Source: Solobacterium sp.
GTDB lineage: Bacteria > Bacillota_I > Bacilli_A > Erysipelotrichales > Erysipelotrichaceae
Assembly: GCA_017419465.1 (NCBI GenBank)
Contig: JAFOLE010000193.1
Coordinates: 1-12,008 of the forward strand
DNA length: 12,008 nt
Direction of reading: 5' to 3'
Part shown: positions 1-5,788 of the stretch, piece after piece
Layout: every line of letters begins with the position of its first letter
Numbering within the stretch: the stretch's first letter is position 1
The notes under the pieces: model-generated
What the model was told of the DNA's origin: nothing
What the model saw: the letters and a program-made list of their open reading frames with translations, nothing else
The model's database searches: none
Position numbers and translations under genes: made by a program

Positions 1-93
1 TATGCGAGCACCAAAAAGCAGAAAAAAATCCTTGCGGCATTCAAACTGAAGGAGAACAAGGTAGATGAATTATTGGAAGAGTGGAATGGGTGA
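1..93 (+). CDS. C-terminal end of an unrecognised protein (partial)
   Basis: An open frame enters from the left edge and ends at TGA 91-93, giving 30 residues. They are lysine- and glutamate-rich and look like a helical, charged tail ending in LLEEWNG. I do not recognise the family; no catalytic or domain motif lies in the visible part. An intrinsic terminator overlaps the stop codon, which supports this being a genuine gene end rather than a chance frame. The gene and the ZIP transporter downstream are therefore probably separate transcripts. Confidence 0.55.
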   Translation, partial: YASTKKQKKILAAFKLKENKVDELLEEWNG

Positions 94-108
94 TCCGTTC
101 CGCTTTTT
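81..108 (+). terminator. Intrinsic terminator of the left-edge gene
   Basis: Bases 81-89 pair with 95-103 (nine pairs, two of them G-T wobbles) around a 5-base loop, followed directly by TTTTT at 104-108. The stem overlaps the TGA stop at 91-93. It separates the left-edge gene from the ZIP control region. Confidence 0.7.
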
Positions 109-198
109 ATCACGAGTTACAAAAATCGGGAAAAGTTAAGGAGGTTACATGCATTATGGATTCGAAAAATTACAATATGTACAAATGCGGCATACTGC

Positions 199-227
199 TT
201 GCTTTTCATGAATTGTACCAGTACTAT
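199..227 (+). promoter_or_regulatory. Candidate promoter of the ZIP transporter gene
   Basis: TTGCTT (199-204) and TACTAT (222-227) are separated by 17 bp, a sigma-A-like arrangement with 3/6 and 4/6 consensus matches. TATACA at 225-230 is an alternative -10 element with a longer spacer. The predicted start of transcription falls near 234, inside the palindrome at 231-256, which fits a repressor-controlled promoter. The assignment is from spacing and hexamers only. Confidence 0.4.
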
Positions 228-230
228 ACA

Positions 231-256
231 CTTAAGTTAGACAAAACTAACTTAAG
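231..256. promoter_or_regulatory. Perfect 10+10 bp palindrome, probable repressor operator
   Basis: CTTAAGTTAG (231-240) and CTAACTTAAG (247-256) are exact reverse complements around the 6-base spacer ACAAAA. The site sits where transcription of the ZIP gene should begin. The half-site resembles that of DtxR/IdeR-type metalloregulators (TTAGGTTAG), but the spacer is longer than the 1-bp centre of that class, so the cognate regulator is unknown. A role in metal-dependent control of the ZIP gene is inference from position and target gene. Confidence 0.55.
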
Positions 257-261
257 AATAA

Positions 262-290
262 CTGCCTGTGAGAATCAAATTCACAGGCAG
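262..290 (+). other. 5'-leader hairpin abutting the ZIP ribosome binding site
   Basis: CTGCCTGTGA (262-271) and TCACAGGCAG (281-290) are perfect inverted arms with a 9-base loop. No T tract follows, so it is not a terminator. The Shine-Dalgarno sequence GGGGAGG (290-296) begins at the last base of the 3' arm, with the ATG at 302. The hairpin could stabilise the mRNA or modulate ribosome access. Confidence 0.5.
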
Positions 291-301
291 GGGAGGTATA
301 T

Positions 302-1081
302 ATGAATACAGTTATTACAGGGTTACTGATACCCTTTATCGGTACATCGCTTGGATCGGCTGGTGTCTTCTTCCTGCAAAAAGATCTTAACCGGAGTGTG
401 GAACGTGCGCTGACCGGTTTTGCGGCAGGGGTCATGGTTGCGGCATCTGTCTGGAGCCTGATTGTGCCGGCAATTGAGCAGTCATCAGGCCTGGGCCGTC
501 TGGCGTTTCTGCCGGCATTCATCGGGTTCTGGATTGGAATACTGTTTCTGCTGTTTCTGGATCATGTGATCCCGCACCTGCATTATGCGATCAATCAGAC
601 CGAAGGACCGAAAAGCCGTCTGTCCCGCACGGTAATGATGGTGCTTGCGGTCACGCTGCACAATATTCCGGAAGGCATGGCGGTCGGCGTGGTTTATGCA
701 GGACTGCTGTCCGGCTCATCTCATATCACTGCCGGCGGTGCCCTGGCACTCGCCCTTGGAATTGCGATTCAGAACTTTCCGGAGGGTGCCATTATTTCAA
801 TGCCTTTATATGCGGAAGGGACAGGCAGGAGGAAATCCTTCTGGCTTGGTGTGCTGTCCGGTGCTGTGGAACCGATCTTCGGAGCACTGACGGTTGTGGC
901 GGCAGCGCAGATCGTACCGGCAATGCCTTATCTGCTTTCCTTTGCGGGAGGTGCCATGCTGTATGTGGTGGTGGAAGAACTGATTCCGGACATGTCTGTC
1001 GGAGAACATTCCAATATCGGTGTTCTGGCATTTGCGCTCGGTTTCAGCATTATGATGGCACTGGATGTAGCACTTGGCTGA
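302..1081 (+). CDS. ZIP-family metal transporter (GufA/ZupT-like)
   Basis: This 259-residue integral membrane protein probably moves divalent metal ions, typically zinc, into the cytoplasm. About eight hydrophobic helices are visible. The ZIP signature appears twice: HNIPEGMAVGV near residues 120-130 in the fourth core helix and NFPEGAIISMP in the fifth, whose His, Asn and Glu residues form the metal site in this family. A third motif, EELIPD, lies near residue 225. A histidine pair (HLHY) sits before the signature. Length is normal for bacterial ZIP proteins. The start at 302 has GGGGAGG five bases upstream. A palindrome and a hairpin precede it, suggesting metal-responsive control, and a strong terminator follows. 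Substrate (zinc, manganese or iron) cannot be told from sequence. Confidence 0.9.
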   Translation: MNTVITGLLIPFIGTSLGSAGVFFLQKDLNRSVERALTGFAAGVMVAASVWSLIVPAIEQSSGLGRLAFLPAFIGFWIGILFLLFLDHVIPHLHYAINQTEGPKSRLSRTVMMVLAVTLHNIPEGMAVGVVYAGLLSGSSHITAGGALALALGIAIQNFPEGAIISMPLYAEGTGRRKSFWLGVLSGAVEPIFGALTVVAAAQIVPAMPYLLSFAGGAMLYVVVEELIPDMSVGEHSNIGVLAFALGFSIMMALDVALG

Positions 1082-1093
1082 ACGCATGTTAAG

Positions 1094-1133
1094 AAAAATG
1101 GATGTCTGATTGTTCACAGGCATCCGTTTTTTT
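1094..1133. terminator. Terminator shared by convergent genes
   Basis: GGATGTCT (1100-1107) pairs with AGGCATCC (1118-1125), with one G-T wobble and a 10-base loop. On the plus strand a T7 run at 1127-1133 follows, so it ends the ZIP transcript. Read on the minus strand the same hairpin, with one A-C mismatch, is followed by TTTTT (1098 to 1094) and could also end the zinc-ribbon operon, somewhat more weakly. Confidence 0.8.
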
Positions 1134-1170
1134 CTGGCAATCGAACGGGATTGCTGCATGAATACTCTGT

Positions 1171-1572
1171 TCAGTGCAGTTCCTGTTCCAGCATATCAAT
1201 CACATTGAGAACCTTCTTCCAGGTAATCTTCTGTTTCGCTTCGTTCATCAGGGCAAGATATTTAGCGTTGTCGGTATGCGTTCTTGCCATGACATAGTTG
1301 TGATAATACTGTCCGAACGCTTCATACTGGCTGATATCAACTGCCAGTTCCTGATTGGAGTATTTGTTCTGGACAGTCTTTTCATAGATCTGATAGTAGT
1401 TTCCTTCATCAAAATAATCGTTCAGGACCTCAAGCCCGTAACTGTGATTGTTATAGATAACCTCTCTGCGAATTTCTGTGAACAGCATGTAGGCATTGAA
1501 ATACAGAACCACCATTGACAACAGAATCGCAGCCCGTCCGACGGGAACCCACTTACTTGTCCGTTTCATCAT
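1171..1572 (-). CDS. Small single-pass membrane protein, third member of the trio, no zinc ribbon
   Basis: This 133-residue protein has no family I recognise. Residues 1-9 are basic, residues 10-31 form one hydrophobic helix, and residues 35-133 are a helical, tyrosine-rich, mostly charged domain probably outside the cell. Residues 50-65 (LNDYFDEGNYYQIYEK) match the spacing of the equivalent stretch in the two upstream proteins, L(D/N)xx(Y/F)xxx(G/N)(D/N)(Y/F)xx(I/M), indicating common ancestry. It lacks the N-terminal CxxC pairs of its neighbours, so it looks like a paralogue that lost or never had the zinc ribbon. The start overlaps the previous gene by 20 bases, with GAGAGG upstream, indicating translational coupling. 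It is the last gene before the shared terminator. Confidence 0.7.
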   Translation of the reverse strand: MMKRTSKWVPVGRAAILLSMVVLYFNAYMLFTEIRREVIYNNHSYGLEVLNDYFDEGNYYQIYEKTVQNKYSNQELAVDISQYEAFGQYYHNYVMARTHTDNAKYLALMNEAKQKITWKKVLNVIDMLEQELH

Positions 1573-2278
1573 TCAGCCTCTCATTTACTCTTACGAGCAG
1601 CGCGGAGTCAGTCATCTCCTCCGCCTCAGCAAGATCTTCATCCGTCAGCTTCAGGTATTCTTTTGCGGCTGCGTCGAAGTCGCGCTTCACCTGTTCCGCA
1701 TGCGGCATAAGACTGGTATCCTCTGCCCAGCGAAGATAATTTTTGTATTCTGATTTGAAATCGATAATATTCCGGCATGCCCGTACAAGCGGATCGGAAT
1801 AATTGTCCTGGTTATACTGATAATTTGTCACATTCTCAATGAAAGAAACATAATAGCCGGCAAGATAGGCGACCCGGTTATACTCCGCATATTTCTGATA
1901 AGGGAGATTGTATTTGTCTGTGAACAGATACATCTCTGCATAATCCCCGTTTTCAAGAAACGTATCAAGTTTCCTCTGTATTTCTTCATCACCCATTCTG
2001 GATATCTGAAGCTTTTCCGCAATCTCATAACTTGCCATATGGAATGGGATCAGGATGAGATTTGCGAGCAGCAGCATCACCAGGAAGACAAGAACGCCGT
2101 ATCCTTTTTTGCTTTTGCGTACTTCATCATGCACTTCATCCTGTGCTTTCTGAAACTGCTGATCCAGTGCCTCAAGTTTGCGGAGATGTTCCTGGGCTTC
2201 CGGGTTGGGAGTTCCGCAATGGGGGCAGAATGCATCATTCAATGACAGCGGCGCACCGCAGTTCTTACAGTTGACCAT
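1553..2278 (-). CDS. Zinc-ribbon membrane protein, second of the trio
   Basis: This 241-residue protein of unknown function starts with a zinc ribbon: C4-x2-C7, then C18-x2-C21. Residues 28-57 are a charged, probable coiled-coil segment (HLRKLEALDQQFQKAQDEV and onward), residues 60-80 form one transmembrane helix, and residues 85-241 are a helical domain probably outside the membrane. The stretch LDTFLENGDYAEMYLF near 104-119 parallels LDEAYAKNDFQTIKSL in the upstream protein and LNDYFDEGNYYQIYEK in the downstream one. The start is 3 bases after the upstream gene's stop, and its Shine-Dalgarno AAGGAG lies within that gene's last codons, a tight operon. Zinc-ribbon plus single-helix proteins are common in Bacillota but mostly uncharacterised. 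Confidence 0.75.
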   Translation of the reverse strand: MVNCKNCGAPLSLNDAFCPHCGTPNPEAQEHLRKLEALDQQFQKAQDEVHDEVRKSKKGYGVLVFLVMLLLANLILIPFHMASYEIAEKLQISRMGDEEIQRKLDTFLENGDYAEMYLFTDKYNLPYQKYAEYNRVAYLAGYYVSFIENVTNYQYNQDNYSDPLVRACRNIIDFKSEYKNYLRWAEDTSLMPHAEQVKRDFDAAAKEYLKLTDEDLAEAEEMTDSALLVRVNERLNDETDK

Positions 2279-2281
2279 GCT

Positions 2282-3001
2282 TTACTCCTTTACATACGCT
2301 TCAAGTTCTGAAATGTTCGTGTATCCGTAACTGTCCGCGTGCTTTGCGTAGATATCCGCCAGTTCCTGTTCGGTATATCCTTTTTCCGCCATCATCTTCA
2401 GAAGGGACTGACGCATGGATTCATACTGCTCCGCATCGAGGTTCTCCATGCCGTGACCATAGGTAAAGAAGTCGGGGAAATACAGGTAATACAGAACATT
2501 CTGAAGCTCGTAAACGCTGAAGTGCGGGTAATCCATGATGTTCTGAAACCGTTCTTTCAGTACATAATTCGCATAGTTCGGCCAGCGGTGTACAACCTTG
2601 CTGTTTTCGGCATACAGCGACTTGATCGTCTGGAAGTCATTCTTTGCGTAAGCCTCATCGAGCTTTTCCAGATTCTCATCTTCCCAGAGAATCGTCTCAT
2701 AGGCTTCCTGATCGTACTTGGGATCACTGTAATAATTGACTCTGGCAGTTCTGGAAAATCCAAAGGCAACTGCGATAATCACAGCGATAAATACCAGGGA
2801 CCGCAGAAACGCAGAAAAAATCATCTTTCCGGTTGTCTGATTGACTTCGTCCTTCAGACCGAGCATCTGATCGACCATGCCGGCAAATGTCATCCGGAAT
2901 GACCGGTAGGCACCTTTGCGGTTCATTGTGCCGCAGTACGGACATTTCTCCAGATCTTCGCTGAATACTGCACCGCAGTTTTTGCAGGTTACTTGTCTCA
3001 T
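2282..3001 (-). CDS. Zinc-ribbon membrane protein, first of the trio
   Basis: This 239-residue protein of unknown function opens with a zinc ribbon (C6-x2-C9, C20-x2-C23), followed by an amphipathic linker, one transmembrane helix at about 61-82 and a C-terminal helical domain from about 90 to 239. The stretch LDEAYAKNDFQTIKSL (near 114-129) is the counterpart of similar segments in the next two genes, so the three appear paralogous. I chose the ATG at 3001 because the zinc ribbon begins five residues later and no upstream in-frame start precedes it closely. No Shine-Dalgarno is visible: the preceding bases are TTTTTTC. A TATCAT box lies 6 bases before ATG, suggesting a leaderless mRNA. It follows the potD terminator by 35 bases. 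Confidence 0.75.
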   Translation of the reverse strand: MRQVTCKNCGAVFSEDLEKCPYCGTMNRKGAYRSFRMTFAGMVDQMLGLKDEVNQTTGKMIFSAFLRSLVFIAVIIAVAFGFSRTARVNYYSDPKYDQEAYETILWEDENLEKLDEAYAKNDFQTIKSLYAENSKVVHRWPNYANYVLKERFQNIMDYPHFSVYELQNVLYYLYFPDFFTYGHGMENLDAEQYESMRQSLLKMMAEKGYTEQELADIYAKHADSYGYTNISELEAYVKE

Positions 3002-3007
3002 GAAAAA

Positions 3008-3013
3008 ATGATA
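3008..3013 (-). promoter_or_regulatory. Candidate -10 box of a leaderless promoter
   Basis: Read on the minus strand, TATCAT (3013 to 3008; 5/6 match to TATAAT) is followed by six bases and then the ATG at 3001. This is the spacing expected if transcription begins at the start codon. No good -35 hexamer is visible, which lowers confidence. An imperfectly placed 6-bp inverted repeat, TATCGC/GCGATA (3012-3017 with 3032-3037), overlaps it. Confidence 0.35.
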
Positions 3014-3036
3014 TCGCGTTTTTACTTGGATGCGAT

Positions 3037-3069
3037 AAAAAAAGATACCTGCGATTTCTCACAGGTATC
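3037..3069 (-). terminator. Intrinsic terminator of the pot operon
   Basis: On the minus strand GATACCTG (3069 to 3062) pairs perfectly with CAGGTATC (3051 to 3044) around a 10-base loop, followed by TTTTTTT (3043 to 3037). It lies 16 bases after the potD stop and should end most pot transcripts before the zinc-ribbon genes. Confidence 0.85.
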
Positions 3070-3085
3070 ATTCGATTCAGGATAA

Positions 3086-4207
3086 TCAGTCAATCTTGAC
3101 TTTGTTCCAGAGGTCGGAGAGCTTCTGAACAAGGACTTCATTAAAGCGGAATACTTCATCCTTGTCATAGCCGGTACGCGGCAGATAAGCGCCGATGCCG
3201 TCAAATTCTCCAGCGCTGAGGTCTTCGGTAACCTTCTTGTTGGAAGAAGTGTAGCCGACTGTTACAGAGTTGTCATAGGAGGAATCATACTCGAGAACGA
3301 AGTTGATGAATTCGTTCGCAAGACCCGGGCAGCCGGCATTCTTCGGAATGACCATCGCATCGCTCCAGACATTGGTTCCCTGCTTCGGCTCAATGTAATC
3401 CATGTTTTCATTTTCTGCCATGATGTATGCCGCATCACCGGAGTATACAACCGCAATGTCCTTGGGGTTGTTGTCGGACGGATATGCCATCGCATCGATG
3501 ACTTCATCGGTTACATATGCCGGGTGAACAGTTTCGTGAACCTTGCGGAGCCATTCATATGCCTGCTGAATCTCGTTTTCATCGCTGGTGTTCATCGAGA
3601 AGCCAAGAGCCTTGAAGGCAACCATGAAGGAGTCTCTCTGGCTGTCATACATATAGACCTTGTCTCTGTACTTTTCATCCAGCAGGATGTCCCAGCCCTT
3701 CTGCTCGATCTCTGCAGGGTCGACGTTCTCGGTGTTGTAAACCAGACCGACAGAACCGTGGAAATAAGGAACGGTATATTCGAGGGTCGGATCATATACT
3801 TTTTCCATTTCGACCACATCCGGATCCAGCGCATCGATATTGGGGATGAGAGACTTGTCGAGCTTCTGCAGCATGTTCTCCTTGAGGAGACGCTCGATCA
3901 TGTAGTCGGACGGAACCAGGATATCATAGGCACTTCCGCCCATGAGCTTGGTGTACATGATCTCGTTGGACTCGAACATGTCATAGTTGACCTTTGCGTT
4001 GTACTTCTGTTCAAAGTTGGAGATTACATCTTCTCCGATATATTCGCCCCAGTTGTAAACATTGAGGACGTTGCAGCCGTGGACGGTCTGCGCATCAACT
4101 GTCTCGGTGTCCGCAGAGGAAGAACCGGAACCGGATCCGCCGCAGGCAGCGAGTGTGAGAGCCAGTGCAGCAAGCCCGGCCTTTTTAAGCATTCTGGAGT
4201 TGTTCAT
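3086..4207 (-). CDS. potD: Spermidine/putrescine-binding lipoprotein PotD
   Basis: This is the extracellular substrate-binding component of the polyamine ABC importer, 373 residues, in the family's normal range. Residues 1-21 form a lipoprotein signal peptide with a basic start and lipobox LAAC, giving lipidated Cys22, then a Gly/Ser-rich tether. The mature domain opens with LNVYNWGEYIGEDV (about residues 48-61), characteristic of PotD/PotF proteins, and continues as a bilobal periplasmic-binding fold with PSDYMIERL and a late FINFVLEYD segment. The ATG overlaps the end of potC by 23 bases, so translation is probably coupled. It is the last pot gene and is followed by a strong terminator. Preference for spermidine over putrescine cannot be told here. 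Confidence 0.93.
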   Translation of the reverse strand: MNNSRMLKKAGLAALALTLAACGGSGSGSSSADTETVDAQTVHGCNVLNVYNWGEYIGEDVISNFEQKYNAKVNYDMFESNEIMYTKLMGGSAYDILVPSDYMIERLLKENMLQKLDKSLIPNIDALDPDVVEMEKVYDPTLEYTVPYFHGSVGLVYNTENVDPAEIEQKGWDILLDEKYRDKVYMYDSQRDSFMVAFKALGFSMNTSDENEIQQAYEWLRKVHETVHPAYVTDEVIDAMAYPSDNNPKDIAVVYSGDAAYIMAENENMDYIEPKQGTNVWSDAMVIPKNAGCPGLANEFINFVLEYDSSYDNSVTVGYTSSNKKVTEDLSAGEFDGIGAYLPRTGYDKDEVFRFNEVLVQKLSDLWNKVKID

Positions 4208-4994
4208 TTTTCTTCTTATTCCTTTCTTTAATCATCGGCACCACATTTACGATAATCAGCACAATCGTAATGACATAAACGATAATCGCGGACAGAGCGT
4301 TGATGGTAGGATTTACGCGCTTTACATTTGCGTAAACGTAGATGGAGATATTGTTCACACCGGGACCGGTGGTAAACAGTGAGATGACGAAGTCATCGAA
4401 GGACATTGAGAAGGCAATCAGTGCGCCGGAGATAATGCCGGGCATGATCTGAGGAATAATGACTTTCCACAGTGCCTGAAGCGGGGTGCAGCCAAGATCG
4501 AGGGCTGCTTCTGCGAGGTTGGGATCCAGTGTCCGGAGCTTAGGCATGATGGACAGGATCACGTAGGGAATACAGAATGCGATGTGCGCCAGCACCATGG
4601 TGGTGAAGCCGGTACGAATTCTTAAGCTTGTGAACAGCAGCATGAATCCGATCGCAGTGACGATATCCGGATTCAGAAGCGGCAGGTTGTTGACCTGGTT
4701 GATCGCTTCCCGGAATGCTTTTCTCGATTTCGAGAGACCGATCGCGGTAACGGTTCCGACGATTGTGGAGACAACCGTTGCGATGACCGCACAGCTTGTC
4801 GTGTACCAGATGGACTCCATGATGGTGCGGTTCTTGAACATCTTCTCGTACCACTGCAGGGAGAATCCGGTGAATGTCGTCAGCGACTTGGAACTGTTGA
4901 AACTGAAGAATACGACATACAGAATCGGCAGATAGAAGAAGGCGAAGACCAGAACCAGAAAGATCTTCTCATAGGCCTTTGTTTTCTGTTCCAT
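4185..4994 (-). CDS. potC: Spermidine/putrescine ABC transporter permease PotC
   Basis: One of two channel-forming membrane subunits of the polyamine importer, 269 residues with about six transmembrane helices. The first lies at roughly 10-32. The cytoplasmic EAA loop that docks onto the ATPase is clear at about 162-181 (EAALDLGCTPLQALWKVIIP). A basic, lysine-rich tail ends the protein. The start codon shares one base with the potB stop (TGATG), and GAGGAGGT precedes it, so the two permeases are translationally coupled. The next gene, potD, overlaps its 3' end. Order A-B-C-D and homology to the binding-protein-dependent inner-membrane component family make the assignment secure. Confidence 0.93.
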   Translation of the reverse strand: MEQKTKAYEKIFLVLVFAFFYLPILYVVFFSFNSSKSLTTFTGFSLQWYEKMFKNRTIMESIWYTTSCAVIATVVSTIVGTVTAIGLSKSRKAFREAINQVNNLPLLNPDIVTAIGFMLLFTSLRIRTGFTTMVLAHIAFCIPYVILSIMPKLRTLDPNLAEAALDLGCTPLQALWKVIIPQIMPGIISGALIAFSMSFDDFVISLFTTGPGVNNISIYVYANVKRVNPTINALSAIIVYVITIVLIIVNVVPMIKERNKKKNEQLQNA

Positions 4995-5782
4995 CAGTCC
5001 ACCTCCTCGTCTGCGACCGGACGGTCAAGCTTTCTTGTAATGTACATGGAGATCAGGATGATGATCGCCATGATCAGGCTGATCGCCGAACCGAAGTTCC
5101 AGTCACCGGTCGAGATGAAGTAGTCTTCAATCAGGTTACCGATCAGGACATATTGTCCGCCACCGAGCAGCTTCGGAATGAAGAAGCTCGATACCGCAGG
5201 CAGGAATACCAGCGTGATTCCGCTGACCACACCCGACAGGGAGAGCGGCAGGATGACTCTGCGGAACGTTTCCCGGTTGTTGGCACCGAGGTCGTGTGCC
5301 GCAACGATCAGATTCGGATCAATCTTGGAAAGCGACGTATAGATCTGAAGGATCATGAACGGCAGGAAGTTATACAGCATGCCGATATAGACCTTCATCT
5401 CTCCGCTCATATCCATGTGACCGAGGATGCCTCTCCATGCATACGTACGTACAAGCATGTTGATCCAGGTCGGCAGGGTGATGAGCAGAATCATCATTGC
5501 CTGAGAATTCGGCTTGAGCTTTGCGATGATGTAGGCGCTCGGATATCCGATCAGGATGCAGAGCACGGTGGTGATCACCGCAAGCTTGAGGCTTCTCCAT
5601 AAGACGCCGGGGAATACCGGATCGGAGAAGAAGCGGATAAAGTTGTCAAATGTGAACTGGAATGTCAGGACACTGTTGCCTTTGACAGTGAATGCGTACA
5701 GCACGATCATTAACATCGGCAGCACGATCATCGCAATGGCCCAGACCACATACGGATAAACCATTTTCGAAAAAGATTTCAT
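4994..5782 (-). CDS. potB: Spermidine/putrescine ABC transporter permease PotB
   Basis: Membrane subunit partnering PotC in the polyamine channel, 262 residues with about six transmembrane helices (first at about 8-31). The EAA-like loop contacting PotA lies near 161-181 (AAHDLGANNRETFRRVILPL). The segment LPTWINMLVRTYAWRGIL in the middle is typical of PotB/PotH-type permeases. It begins 6 bases after the potA stop; the ribosome binding site is weak, suggesting coupling to potA translation. The protein is slightly shorter than the enterobacterial PotB, but no element is missing. Confidence 0.93.
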   Translation of the reverse strand: MKSFSKMVYPYVVWAIAMIVLPMLMIVLYAFTVKGNSVLTFQFTFDNFIRFFSDPVFPGVLWRSLKLAVITTVLCILIGYPSAYIIAKLKPNSQAMMILLITLPTWINMLVRTYAWRGILGHMDMSGEMKVYIGMLYNFLPFMILQIYTSLSKIDPNLIVAAHDLGANNRETFRRVILPLSLSGVVSGITLVFLPAVSSFFIPKLLGGGQYVLIGNLIEDYFISTGDWNFGSAISLIMAIIILISMYITRKLDRPVADEEVD

Positions 5783-5788
5783 CGCGGC

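Noticed and set aside
3001..3037. Second terminator hairpin just before the first zinc-ribbon gene (TATCGC/GCGATA then T6)
   Set aside because: The stem is only 6 bp with a 14-base loop and a gap before the T run, and it ends on the ATG itself; the perfect hairpin at 3044-3069 already explains termination.
3524..4231. Plus-strand open frame (235 codons) antisense to potD
   Set aside because: It mirrors potD on the other strand, with no ribosome binding site and no recognisable domain; PotD is clear on the minus strand.
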